Below are positions 23,212 through 33,001 of a stretch of 33,001 nucleotides of DNA, piece by piece. The stretch spans positions 1-33,001 of the forward strand of contig JAJUGZ010000041.1 in assembly GCA_029265715.1 (NCBI GenBank), in the 5' to 3' direction. The translations under genes were made by a program, and so were the position numbers. The notes beneath the pieces were generated by a model. The model saw only the letters and a list, made by a program, of their open reading frames with translations, did not search any database and had not been told where the DNA came from. Each line of letters begins with the position of its first letter. The stretch's first letter is position 1. This stretch comes from Bacteroidota bacterium. GTDB taxonomy: Bacteria; Bacteroidota; Bacteroidia; Bacteroidales; Prolixibacteraceae.

Positions 23212-23315
23212 GTTTCATCTGTAAATAATTTGTTTTTAAGTTGTCAGATGGAATAGCCATGATCCGGTTATTATTTTCATTATCTGTTGGTGTTTGCAAT
23301 TCATGGCTATTTCAT
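23212..23315 (-). repeat. 104-bp dispersed structured repeat, copy B
   Basis: Minus-strand copy of 13321-13424, with 102 of 104 positions identical. It holds the same GCCATGA (23306-23300) / TCATGGC (23262-23256) hairpin and the CATCTG/CAGATG pair. It points to the DUF486 gene, ending 136 nt before its ATG. The open frame MAIPSDNLKTNYLQMK begins in it at 23260; here it continues for 62 codons to a stop at 23072 overlapping the DUF486 start. The rest of 23076-23503 holds the nested hairpin and the rplI terminator, with no recognised gene. Confidence 0.9.
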
Positions 23316-23421
23316 TTGTATAACTTTTCAAATAATTTAATCGGGCTCAAAATTATAGTTTTGCTCAATTGGGTGTGAAACGGATTGGCAGATGATCGTG
23401 AAAAATTAAGATTCAGGAAAG

Positions 23422-23449
23422 AAAAAAGCCGTCTATGTGAGTAGACGGC
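23422..23449 (-). terminator. terminator of the rpsF-rpsR-rplI operon
   Basis: GCCGTCTA (23428-23435) / TAGACGGC (23442-23449), loop TGTGAG. On the minus strand it is followed by TTTTTT (23427-23422). It lies 55 nt after the rplI stop. Confidence 0.92.
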
Positions 23450-23503
23450 CTTTATTGTTTGTTTGAAAATGTGTTTGATTCTGTGTTGATTAACGATTTT
23501 GTA

Positions 23504-23950
23504 TTATTCTGAGACCACTTCGAACCCTAATTCAACAAACACTTCGCGGTGCAGCTTGATTTTGGCGGTGTATTTGCCAACCTCTTTAATGCTGTCTTCA
23601 GAAATGATGATCTGTTTGCGATCGATTTCGAACCCTTTGCTGTTGATAGCCTCAGCCAGCATAATGGTATTAACCGAACCGAATATTTTTCCGGTAGAGC
23701 TGGTTTTAGCGCCGATAACCAATTCAACAGTTTTCAGTTTTTCAGCAATACCCAAGGCAATTTCTTTCAGTTTTGCTTCTTTGTGGGCGCGCTGTTTAAT
23801 GTTCTCAGCCAATACTTTTTTTGCCGATGGCGAAGCAATAACCGCCATCTTTTGAGGGATCAGGTAGTTGCGGGCATATCCGTCTCTTACCGTTACGATA
23901 TCATCTTTCGATCCCAGGCGTGCGATATCTTGTAATAAAATAATTTCCAT
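23504..23950 (-). CDS. rplI: 50S ribosomal protein L9
   Basis: A 148-residue L9 of the large subunit, bound to 23S rRNA near the base of the L1 stalk. The N-terminal domain MEIILLQDIARLGSKDDIVTV and GYARNYLIPQKMA is the family signature, followed by the long connecting helix (VLAENIKQRAHKEAKLKEIA) and the C-terminal domain (FGSVNTIMLAEAI). Third gene of the rpsF operon, starting 14 nt after the rpsR stop, with a terminator downstream. Confidence 0.97.
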   Translation of the reverse strand: MEIILLQDIARLGSKDDIVTVRDGYARNYLIPQKMAVIASPSAKKVLAENIKQRAHKEAKLKEIALGIAEKLKTVELVIGAKTSSTGKIFGSVNTIMLAEAINSKGFEIDRKQIIISEDSIKEVGKYTAKIKLHREVFVELGFEVVSE

Positions 23951-23964
23951 TTTTTCAGATTTTG

Positions 23965-24234
23965 TTATTTCAACATATCAGTAACGTAGGGCAGTAACGC
24001 CAAATGACGGGCTCTTTTCACTGCTTTGGCAACTTTGCGTTGGAACTTCAAAGAAGTACCGGTGATCCGACGTGGTAAAATTTTACCTTGTTCGTTCAGG
24101 AATTTTTTCAGGAATTCCGGGTCTTTGTAGTCAACGTATTTGATTTTGTTCTTTTTGAAGCGGCAGTACTTTTTCTTTTTAATTTCTACCGATGGGGGAG
24201 TCAAATACCTGATTTCACTTTGATTTGCTGTCAT
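23965..24234 (-). CDS. rpsR: 30S ribosomal protein S18
   Basis: An 89-residue S18, which pairs with S6 on the platform of the small subunit. The core [38 protein letters not shown] and [10 protein letters not shown] is diagnostic. Only one cysteine (KKYCRF) is present, so it is a zinc-independent form. It starts 3 nt after the rpsF stop, with no ssb gene between them, as is common in Bacteroidota. Confidence 0.97.
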   Translation of the reverse strand: MTANQSEIRYLTPPSVEIKKKKYCRFKKNKIKYVDYKDPEFLKKFLNEQGKILPRRITGTSLKFQRKVAKAVKRARHLALLPYVTDMLK

Positions 24235-24237
24235 CGC

Positions 24238-24591
24238 TTATTCCTCCTTTTCAGATTTTACTTTTGACTTGTTTCTTCTTTTTTCGCTGTAAGCAACTGC
24301 GTATTTATCCAGGCTGAAAGTCAGGAAGCGGATGATACGTTCGTCGCGGCGGAACTGAGTTTCCAACGTTTTTGCAAACGCAGGTTCTGCAGTAAATTCG
24401 AACAACTGGTAAAAACCGGTTGTTTTTTTCTGAATGGGATAAGCTAACTTGCGCAATCCCCAGTCTTCTTCATTGACAATTTCGCCACCGTTTTCGGTGA
24501 TGATGTCTCTGAACTTCTTTACCGTTTCCTTTACCTGAGCATCAGATAAAACGGGAGTTACGATGAAAACGGTTTCATACTGGTTTCTCAT
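24238..24591 (-). CDS. rpsF: 30S ribosomal protein S6
   Basis: A 117-residue S6 of the small-subunit platform; forms a heterodimer with S18. The motif [17 protein letters not shown] opens the protein, and [20 protein letters not shown] and [13 protein letters not shown] follow; the tail is lysine rich. Two ATGs are possible, 24597 (MFMRNQYET) and 24591 (MRNQYET); I prefer the second because homologues begin close to NQYET. First gene of rpsF-rpsR-rplI, with a good promoter 50-80 nt upstream. The leader is too short and plain for me to claim an S6:S18 binding motif. Confidence 0.95.
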   Translation of the reverse strand: MRNQYETVFIVTPVLSDAQVKETVKKFRDIITENGGEIVNEEDWGLRKLAYPIQKKTTGFYQLFEFTAEPAFAKTLETQFRRDERIIRFLTFSLDKYAVAYSEKRRNKSKVKSEKEE

Positions 24592-24639
24592 AAACATCTT
24601 AATTAATTAAACATTAAAGTTGTACCTTTTTAGGTCGCG

Positions 24640-24669
24640 CAAAATTAGAAATAATTTGTTATTTATCAA
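24640..24669 (-). promoter_or_regulatory. promoter of the rpsF-rpsR-rplI operon
   Basis: On the minus strand TTG (24669-24667), 19 nt, TAATTTTG (24647-24640). This is a full match to the Bacteroidota TTG-N19-TAnnTTTG promoter. The rpsF ATG is about 48 nt downstream. Confidence 0.8.
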
Positions 24670-24700
24670 GCCGGTGGGCGTGAATTTTTTCTTTGATTCG

Positions 24701-24739
24701 TTAAGTGATCCGATGACCTCAGCTCATCGGATCACTTAA
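24701..24739. terminator. perfect 16-bp hairpin after the GH92 gene
   Basis: TTAAGTGATCCGATGA (24701-24716) / TCATCGGATCACTTAA (24724-24739), loop of 7 nt, just after the GH92 stop on the minus strand. No T tract follows on either strand, so it may be an RNA-stabilising or weak terminator structure. Confidence 0.6.
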
Positions 24740-24748
24740 GGTGAACTG

Positions 24749-27013
24749 TTAATTATATAGTTTCGATTGCGGACGATCTTCGGGGGCGGCGCCGAATTGT
24801 TCGTTTGGTTGGTTGCCCATGGTTAGCTCTAATTGGCCGCCTGCCATAATGTCTTTGTATGTAATAAACGAACGCGTGTATGGTTTGCCATTCAGGACCG
24901 CCGACTGGATGTAGATGTTTTCATCACTGTTATTAATGGCTTTTACCGTAAATGTTTTTTCCCCCGGAAGGCTGATTGTTGCTTCATCGAATGCCGGACT
25001 GCCGAATACAAACGCCGAGTTTGCCGGATTTACCGGATAAAAACCAAGAGAAGACAGAACGTACCAAGCCGACATCTGGCCGCAGTCTTCGTTGCCGCAA
25101 AGTCCATCCGGTTTGTCGGTGTACATGGTTTTCAGAATATTGCGGACTTTGGCAGCTGTTTTCCATTGTTGGCCAACGTAAGCATATAAATACGTTGTAT
25201 GATGTCCGGGTTCATTGCCGTGAGCATATTGTCCGATTAACCCGGAGATATCAGGTGATGCATTTTCTCCAAGGTCGCCCTGTACCGTGAAAAGGCTGTC
25301 GAGTTTGGTTGAAAAAGCATCTTCGCTCCCAAATAATTTGATCAGGCCTTCAACGTCATGAGGAACCAGCCAGGTATATTGCCATGCGTTCCCTTCGGTA
25401 TAATCGCCCCATTCGTGAATGGATTTAAATGGAGAGAACGGAGCCCGGAACGACCCATTGTCGAGTTTTGGGCGCATGAATTGGGTTGACGGATCAAAGT
25501 ATTCGGCATAGCTGGCTGCCCGTTTGGAATAATAAGCGTAATCGTCGTTTTTGCGCAGCGCCTGGGCCATCTGGGCAATACACCAGTCGGAAATACAATA
25601 TTCGAGCGCTTTTGATACCGATTCTTTTTCTTTGTCGGCCGGGATATAGCCTTTGGTTTTTAAATAGGCCATTCCGTAATCGTCGCGCATCGACGACGCT
25701 TTCATGGCTTCAAAGGCCAGTTCCGGATCAAATCCGTTGAACCCTTTAAAATAGGCATCGGCAATTACCGGAATAGCACTGTATCCGACCATACAGTCAG
25801 TTTCGTTGCCCATCAGATGCCAGATCGGCAATTTGCCCTGCTGTTTGTAAATGTTCAGCATGGTATTTATCAGGTCGTTTACCCGTTCAGGCTGAACGAT
25901 AGTAAACAACGGGTGTTCGGCGCGATAGGTATCCCACAATGAGAATACGGAGTAGTTTGTGAAGTTGGCTTTTTCGTAAACTTTTTTGTCGGTCCCGAGG
26001 TAGGAGCCATCGTTGTCGTTGTATTTAACCGGAGCAATAAAGGCGTGGTACAGGGCGGTGTAGAATGTGCGCAGGCTGGCCGTGTCTTTGCCCTGAACTT
26101 TAATTTTGCCAAGTTCGTTGTCCCAGGCTGCCCGGGCGTTATCGGCCACCAACGTAAAGTCCCATGCCGGAATCTCGGATTCAATGTTTTTCAAGGCGTT
26201 TTCTTCACTAACCGGAGAAATACCGATTTTCATCATCACTTCTTCGCCTTCGGTTGTTGCAAAGTTGAGCATGCCGTTCAGGGTTACACCTTCGGCTTCG
26301 GTTCCTTCTTTCAAACTGTCGTTTTCATAAATTTGAAAATCAGGAATGGCTTTTGAAAGTTTGATGGCGAAGTAAAGGCGTTGATCAACCGCCCAGCCTT
26401 TTGAGAAACGGTATCCTGTCAGGGTTGTGTCGTCAACTTTCTTGATGAATGTTTTTACCGGTGCATCCCAGCCAATTCCCTGGGCCAGATTGATGGAGAT
26501 GTGTGCCTGGGTGGCAGCCGGAAATGTGTATTTATGAAAAGCAACACGCTCTGAAGCTGTAAGCTCGGCTTTGATTTTGTAGTCTTTCAAAAGTACAGAG
26601 TAGTAGCCGGCCTGCGCCTTTTCGTCGGCATGGCTGTATTTTGACGCGTAACCCATTCCCGGGTTTTCCTGGGTTCCCGGTGATGTCTTCAATGTACCGG
26701 TATAGGGCGAAATCAAAACGTCGCCCAGGTCGCCAATCCCGGTTCCGCTCAGGTGAAGCTGAGAAAAACCGATTAGAACACTATCGGAATAATGGTAGCC
26801 TGAACACCAGTCCCAGCCTTTTACAATGTTGGTCGGCCCCACTTGTATGGCTCCAAATGGAACATTGGCGCCGAGAAAAACATGCCCGTGATAACTCGTC
26901 CCGATAAATGGGTCAACAAAGTCAGTTGGACGAAAGGGTTTCTCCTTTTTTGAGCAGGAAATAAGCGTGATTGCAAAAAAAAGGAATGCGGAAAATAACT
27001 TTAATTTCCTCAT
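24749..27013 (-). CDS. GH92 alpha-mannosidase, lipoprotein
   Basis: A 754-residue glycoside hydrolase of family 92, whose members are calcium-dependent exo-alpha-mannosidases that trim mannose-rich N-glycans or yeast mannan. The signal MRKLKLFSAFLFFAITLISC has a lipidation cysteine (C20). The N-terminal beta-sandwich opens with VDPFIGTSYHGHVFLGANVPFGAIQVGP, typical of GH92. The (alpha/alpha)6 part carries WDTYRAEHPLFTI, GNEPGHH (599-605, family general-acid glutamate) and CGNEDCGQMSAWY (639-651, with the catalytic-base aspartate region). All key motifs are present. Surface or periplasmic location is inferred from the lipoprotein signal. No SusC/SusD genes are nearby, so it is not part of a full polysaccharide-utilisation locus here. 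Confidence 0.94.
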   Translation of the reverse strand: MRKLKLFSAFLFFAITLISCSKKEKPFRPTDFVDPFIGTSYHGHVFLGANVPFGAIQVGPTNIVKGWDWCSGYHYSDSVLIGFSQLHLSGTGIGDLGDVLISPYTGTLKTSPGTQENPGMGYASKYSHADEKAQAGYYSVLLKDYKIKAELTASERVAFHKYTFPAATQAHISINLAQGIGWDAPVKTFIKKVDDTTLTGYRFSKGWAVDQRLYFAIKLSKAIPDFQIYENDSLKEGTEAEGVTLNGMLNFATTEGEEVMMKIGISPVSEENALKNIESEIPAWDFTLVADNARAAWDNELGKIKVQGKDTASLRTFYTALYHAFIAPVKYNDNDGSYLGTDKKVYEKANFTNYSVFSLWDTYRAEHPLFTIVQPERVNDLINTMLNIYKQQGKLPIWHLMGNETDCMVGYSAIPVIADAYFKGFNGFDPELAFEAMKASSMRDDYGMAYLKTKGYIPADKEKESVSKALEYCISDWCIAQMAQALRKNDDYAYYSKRAASYAEYFDPSTQFMRPKLDNGSFRAPFSPFKSIHEWGDYTEGNAWQYTWLVPHDVEGLIKLFGSEDAFSTKLDSLFTVQGDLGENASPDISGLIGQYAHGNEPGHHTTYLYAYVGQQWKTAAKVRNILKTMYTDKPDGLCGNEDCGQMSAWYVLSSLGFYPVNPANSAFVFGSPAFDEATISLPGEKTFTVKAINNSDENIYIQSAVLNGKPYTRSFITYKDIMAGGQLELTMGNQPNEQFGAAPEDRPQSKLYN

Positions 27014-27178
27014 GGATCATTGGATTAAGTTGTTATTAGAATGAAAAATTTGAGTTTCAGCGCCAAATTACAGGATTTTGACTTCTCTGTAATTATAGAA
27101 GGGAGCTACCAAACCCGGTTGTCTTGTTTGTGTGATTATATCGAATGTGTGAATTTATTTTAATCAGTCAGGTAAAAC

Positions 27179-27204
27179 AAAAAGGCTGGTTTTATGGGCC
27201 AGCC
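27179..27204 (-). terminator. terminator of the Lrp/AsnC gene
   Basis: GGCTGG (27184-27189) / CCAGCC (27199-27204). On the minus strand it is followed by TTTTTGTTTT. It lies 28 nt after the regulator's stop. Confidence 0.85.
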
Positions 27205-27231
27205 TGCTATTTGGTGATCTGATTTCTTCAG

Positions 27232-27711
27232 TTATTTGATCGGAACCTGCCGTTTAAATTCCATTTCGAGGGAAATGAACGTTTCGGTTCGGGCAATCCC
27301 TTCAATTTCCTGTAATTCTTCGTCAATTAACTTTTTCAGGTGCTTGTTGGTTTTTGTCTGTACTTTTACAAAGATCGCGTACGAGCCTGTTGTATAATGA
27401 CATTCAACAATTTCCGGGATTTTGCTTAAGGCGTCGACTACCTGTCGGTGCAATTTGGCTTTTTCGAGATAGATCCCCATGTATGCACACGTATTGTAGC
27501 CTAATTTTTGCGGATTGACTATAAATTCGCTACCAGAGACAACCCCCATGTTCAGTAACCGTTGAACCCGTTGATGAATCGCCGCGCCGGACACACCGCA
27601 TTCGCGGGCAACTTCAAGAAATGGAATTCGGGCATTTTTAGTAATTAACTTCAGGATTTTTTCATCCAGTTCGTCAATCTGTGGTAGCGGTTCGATTAAA
27701 ACGTCGTTCAT
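27232..27711 (-). CDS. Lrp/AsnC-family transcriptional regulator
   Basis: A 159-residue DNA-binding regulator. The winged helix-turn-helix spans about 12-62 (IDELDEKILKLITKNARIPF, then VARECGVSGAAIHQRVQRL), followed by the RAM effector/oligomerisation domain (about 80-155: GIYLEKAKLHRQVVDAL, VECHYTTGSYAIFVKV). Members sense amino acids or other small molecules and usually form octamers. The effector is unknown. It lies between two glycosidase genes but has its own promoter and terminator, so control of those neighbours is only a guess. Its promoter is about 150 nt upstream, giving an unusually long leader. Confidence 0.93.
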   Translation of the reverse strand: MNDVLIEPLPQIDELDEKILKLITKNARIPFLEVARECGVSGAAIHQRVQRLLNMGVVSGSEFIVNPQKLGYNTCAYMGIYLEKAKLHRQVVDALSKIPEIVECHYTTGSYAIFVKVQTKTNKHLKKLIDEELQEIEGIARTETFISLEMEFKRQVPIK

Positions 27712-27863
27712 AGTTTTACTGTAGTTCTGTATGTGAAAAATTGATACGTAAAAGTATTAAAAAATAACAAATATTAAATCTGTTTGCTGAAAAACATCCC
27801 GATTGTTAAGATGTATAAGTCGGAACCAGAAATTCAACACTGCGGGAAAATGTTTTCAGGCCG

Positions 27864-27893
27864 CAAATGTATAAGATTTTTTCTTTCCGGCAA
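27864..27893 (-). promoter_or_regulatory. promoter of the Lrp/AsnC gene
   Basis: On the minus strand TTG (27893-27891), 19 nt, TACATTTG (27871-27864), an exact Bacteroidota promoter. Start of transcription would be near 27857, leaving a leader of about 145 nt before the ATG at 27711. The 27712-28031 interval holds no gene. Besides this promoter and the beta-galactosidase terminator it has only a weak ACATC/GATGT hairpin (27794-27814). Confidence 0.7.
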
Positions 27894-27980
27894 TGATATC
27901 GGTCTGGTATTCTGAATTCTGTATTATGTGATTGGTTATCAGGGTGTTTGTGGTGAGGTGTTGATCGGATGGGAAAGGAA

Positions 27981-28006
27981 AAGGTCATCCGAAAAAGGAT
28001 GACCTT
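27981..28006 (-). terminator. terminator of the beta-galactosidase gene
   Basis: AAGGTCATCC (27981-27990) / GGATGACCTT (27997-28006), a 10-bp stem and 6-nt loop, 25 nt after the stop of the GH2 gene. On the minus strand it continues TTCCTTT, a modest T tract. Confidence 0.8.
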
Positions 28007-28031
28007 ATATGCAATCGTTATATGATATGGC

Positions 28032-31247
<3,216 letters not shown>

Positions 31248-31268
31248 TTAGTCACTTTAATTGTTGCC

Positions 31269-31288
31269 AACCGGTAGGAACCGGTAGG
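31269..31288. repeat. tandem 10-bp repeat AACCGGTAGG x2
   Basis: Two perfect, head-to-tail copies (31269-31278 and 31279-31288), each containing the palindrome ACCGGT. They lie at the expected transcription start of the beta-galactosidase gene, just inside its -7 element, and so could be an operator. No regulator is assigned. Confidence 0.6.
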
Positions 31289-31292
31289 TATG

Positions 31293-31323
31293 CAAAAATG
31301 AGAAAATATTCCCGGTTGTGCAA
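31293..31323 (-). promoter_or_regulatory. possible promoter of the beta-galactosidase gene
   Basis: On the minus strand TTG (31323-31321), 20 nt, CATTTTTG (31300-31293), one mismatch from TAnnTTTG. The ATG is 57 nt further on. Confidence 0.4.
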
Positions 31324-31365
31324 TGGGGGCAGTAGCTTTAGATTCAGTTTTATAACAGTTTTTGT

Positions 31366-31373
31366 TATTTTTG
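31366..31373 (+). promoter_or_regulatory. -7 promoter element of the HAD gene
   Basis: TATTTTTG, exact TAnnTTTG match, 20 nt before the ATG at 31394. It is divergent from the beta-galactosidase promoter in the same intergenic gap. Confidence 0.6.
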
Positions 31374-31393
31374 CATCCTGAAAATTTATAAGT

Positions 31394-31996
31394 ATGAAGC
31401 TTGAAATACATCCGAAAGCGAAGGCGTTGATTTTTGATTTGGACGGAACATTGTCGGATTCATTGCCGGTACACATTGCCACCTGGCATAAGGTGTGTGC
31501 AGAACTGAATTGTACGTTTGATGAACGTATTGTGGTTGAAATGACGGGAATGCCAACCATTCAATTTGCCGAACGGATCAAAGCAGAACAGGGATTAGCG
31601 ATCGACGCCGGGGAAATTGTTCGGATGAAGCAGCAGGAGTTTTGGCGCAATATGGATAAAATCAGGCCACACGATGCAGTGGTCGATCTGATGAAAGCCA
31701 ACTACGGGAAAATTCCGATGGCTGTCGGGACCGGCGCCAGTCGACAAAGTGCTATGCTTCAGCTTCAGGCATTAGATATTGCTCATTTTTTCGATGTGAT
31801 TGTTACCGCCGATGATGTAACCAGCCATAAGCCCGAGCCGGAAACATTTTTGCGTTGTGCCGAACTGATGAACGTGCCAGCCAGCGAATGCCAGGTTTTC
31901 GAGGATGGAGAAATGGGGATGCAAGCTGCGCAAACGGCCGGAATGATTTTAACTGATGTGCGTCCGTTTGTGGCGTCGCCGTTTTCGAAAAATTAG
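31394..31996 (+). CDS. HAD-family phosphatase / beta-phosphoglucomutase-like hydrolase
   Basis: A 200-residue cytoplasmic haloacid-dehalogenase-type enzyme with all four motifs: FDLDGTLSDS (motif I, nucleophile and acid/base aspartates), GTGAS (motif II), the lysine in SHKPEPETF (motif III) and FEDGEMGMQAA (motif IV). A helical cap (about 30-95) is inserted after motif I, as in the beta-phosphoglucomutase/YqaB group of sugar-phosphate phosphatases. The substrate is unknown. Next to a beta-galactosidase a sugar-phosphate role is attractive but unproven. The stop at 31996 faces the CobW remnant 11 nt away. Confidence 0.9.
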   Translation: MKLEIHPKAKALIFDLDGTLSDSLPVHIATWHKVCAELNCTFDERIVVEMTGMPTIQFAERIKAEQGLAIDAGEIVRMKQQEFWRNMDKIRPHDAVVDLMKANYGKIPMAVGTGASRQSAMLQLQALDIAHFFDVIVTADDVTSHKPEPETFLRCAELMNVPASECQVFEDGEMGMQAAQTAGMILTDVRPFVASPFSKN

Positions 31997-32007
31997 CGAT
32001 CGGAATT

Positions 32008-32864
32008 TTATTCCCGGAGTAGCAGTTTCAGCTCTTTTTGAATCGCGACCTGATCCAGGTTTTTTCCAATAAAGACCAGCACGTTTTCGTCGGGATCAAA
32101 CGGATTTTTTAGCGGCCCTTCTTCAATACTGACTGCACTGCCAACTGATTGAACCAGCATTCTAGCCGGACTTCCAGAAAGCGCAACCAGTCCTTTTATG
32201 CGGTAAATTTTGCTGCTGTTGACCGATGAAAAATAGCGGAACCAGTTTGTAAACCGTTCCGGGTCAACTTCTCCCCAAAATCGGATGGATACAGATTGAT
32301 ACGGTATTTTTATTGCCGGAATATAAAGCGGGCGTTTTAGTTTTTTTCTGAGGTTTCTGTAATTTCCAGTTTCAGGTCGATGAGGTTTGGCGATTCAATT
32401 TGTGCAAAATCGCAGGTTTTTACCGTGGCAGTCGGGTTCATTGCGCCGATTGTTTTGATGGCGCTATCCGCTTCTTCACGAGAGTTTTCTGATATCTTGT
32501 TCAGAATGACAAGGTCGCTTAAAATCAGTTGTTTTTGTTGTTCAAATCCGGATATTTGGTTTGTAAAGTTTTGGGCGTCGGCTATGCAGATTGTTCCGGC
32601 CAGTTCGAATATTCTTCGCAGATCCTGATCTCTGAAAAAAGGCTCGATAAGCGGGGCTGGATCGGCTACTCCGGTTGTTTCGATCAACAAATAATCGATA
32701 TCCGGGGCCCGTGAAGCCAAATCCTGGAGGGTTAGTGAAAACTCGTTGAATATACTACAGCAGATACACCCGTTGCTCAATTCGAAAACGTAGTTGCCGG
32801 CCAGGCCCTGAATGATAGTCGAATCGAGGGCAATTTTTCCAAACTCGTTTTCAATTAGTGCAAA
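32008..32864 (-). pseudogene. CobW/P47K-family GTPase remnant, truncated by IS66 and frameshifted
   Basis: A metallochaperone GTPase of the CobW/COG0523 family. The surviving part begins FALIENEFGKIALDS (switch region), then ELSNGCICCS with the GCxCC metal motif, IDYLLIETTGVADPAPL (Walker B region) and the NKIS GTPase loop. The C-terminal CobW_C domain (SVSIRFWGEVDPERFTNWF to IGKNLDQVAIQKELKLLLRE) is present but in the -1 frame: frame 0 ends at TAA 32339-32337 right after a run of seven A. The N-terminus with the Walker A loop is missing, because the sequence changes at 32864/32865 into an insertion-sequence end. An intact gene would be about 320 residues; about 285 codons remain. Translation from an internal TTG or ATG is conceivable but would lack the P-loop, so I call it non-functional. 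Confidence 0.85.
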
Positions 32865-33001
32865 GTAAGCCGCCGCGCATGAGCATCTGCCATTTTGTAG
32901 AAATTGGTTTTACTTTTGCCCGGGCAGGAGTTTGTGCAGTTGATTGGCCGGATAATCGGATATGACAGCCAGTGTTCGCGTGAGCCAGGCCAATGGTTCA
33001 A
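32865..33001 (-). mobile_element. end of an IS66-type insertion sequence (continues off the window)
   Basis: The element begins at GTAAGCCGCCGCGC (32865) on the plus strand. The GTAA start is the standard tip of IS66-family inverted repeats. It interrupts the CobW gene exactly where homology to CobW stops. The other end, the second inverted repeat and the 8-bp target duplication (the near copy would be AGTGCAAA, 32857-32864) lie outside the window. The transposase tail at 32910 supports the family. Confidence 0.75.
32910..33001 (-). CDS. IS66-family transposase, C-terminal fragment (partial)
   Basis: Thirty codons of a gene running off the right edge on the minus strand, ending TAA at 32912-32910. 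The peptide reads EPLAWLTRTL, then AVISDYPA, then NQLHKLLPGQK. This is the pattern with which IS66 TnpC transposases end (a P-x-x-WL motif about 20 residues before a closing LLP). It ends 45 nt inside the element tip. The call rests on a short tail plus the matching IR-like tip, not on catalytic residues. Confidence 0.7.
   Translation of the reverse strand, partial: EPLAWLTRTLAVISDYPANQLHKLLPGQK

Noticed and set aside
24598-24639. S6:S18 autoregulatory leader motif before rpsF
   Set aside because: The leader is short and I cannot see the expected structure. Only a tiny ACCT/AGGT hairpin is present.
27806-27988. 60-codon minus-strand open frame upstream of the Lrp gene
   Set aside because: It overlaps the promoter and the neighbouring terminator and has no recognisable protein features.

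Overview
The window reads as a chromosomal segment of a Bacteroidota genome, most likely Bacteroidales/Marinilabiliales-like. This rests on a PorQ-type component of the type IX secretion system, a recF-DUF721 pair, rpsF-rpsR-rplI without ssb, a two-subunit 2-oxoacid:ferredoxin oxidoreductase, SPII lipoprotein glycosidases of families GH92 and GH2, and many copies of the Bacteroidota -7 promoter element TAnnTTTG upstream of genes. The family-level assignment is inference.

Layout. 1-1157: an AT-rich leader and a CRISPR array of ten 37-nt repeats. The distal end is broken by a palindromic REP/MITE-like insertion, beyond which lies one stray degenerate repeat. No cas gene lies in the window. 1217-4126 (-): SNF2-family helicase. 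4668-6476 (+): large cysteine-rich protein of unknown function. 6540-9521 (-): receiver-domain/PPDK-N fusion. 9652-12560 (-): korA-korB operon. 12776-18449 (+): gamma-carbonic anhydrase, sugar-nucleotidyltransferase, transglutaminase-like lipoprotein and PorQ. 18457-19850 (-): recF and DUF721. 19998-21296 (+): TPR membrane protein and ribH. 21356-21790 (-): Spy-like protein. 21969-22694 (+): second nucleotidyltransferase. 22707-23075 (-): DUF486 membrane protein. 23504-24597 (-): rpsF-rpsR-rplI. 24749-31235 (-): GH92 mannosidase, Lrp/AsnC regulator and GH2 beta-galactosidase. 31394-31996 (+): HAD phosphatase. 32008-32864 (-): CobW-type GTPase remnant, cut off by the end of an IS66-type element that runs off the right edge.

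Most of the window is housekeeping. The parts that ordinary annotation does not explain are: (i) a 104-bp, 102/104-identical structured repeat present twice in inverted orientation (13321-13424 and 23212-23315), each copy pointing into the gene downstream; (ii) the insertion that splits the CRISPR array; (iii) the CobW remnant, decapitated by IS66 and also shifted in frame at an A AAA AAC heptamer next to a stop; (iv) the receiver-PPDK-N fusion that lacks the phosphohistidine and PEP-binding halves of PEP synthase; and (v) the cysteine-rich 602-residue protein.

Working together: the GH92 and GH2 lipoproteins flank an Lrp-type regulator and suggest surface or periplasmic glycan trimming, but there is no SusC/SusD pair. 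KorAB links 2-oxoacid oxidation to ferredoxin. Several start codons (korA, porQ, ribH) can be corrected because a -7 promoter element falls inside the longest open frame.
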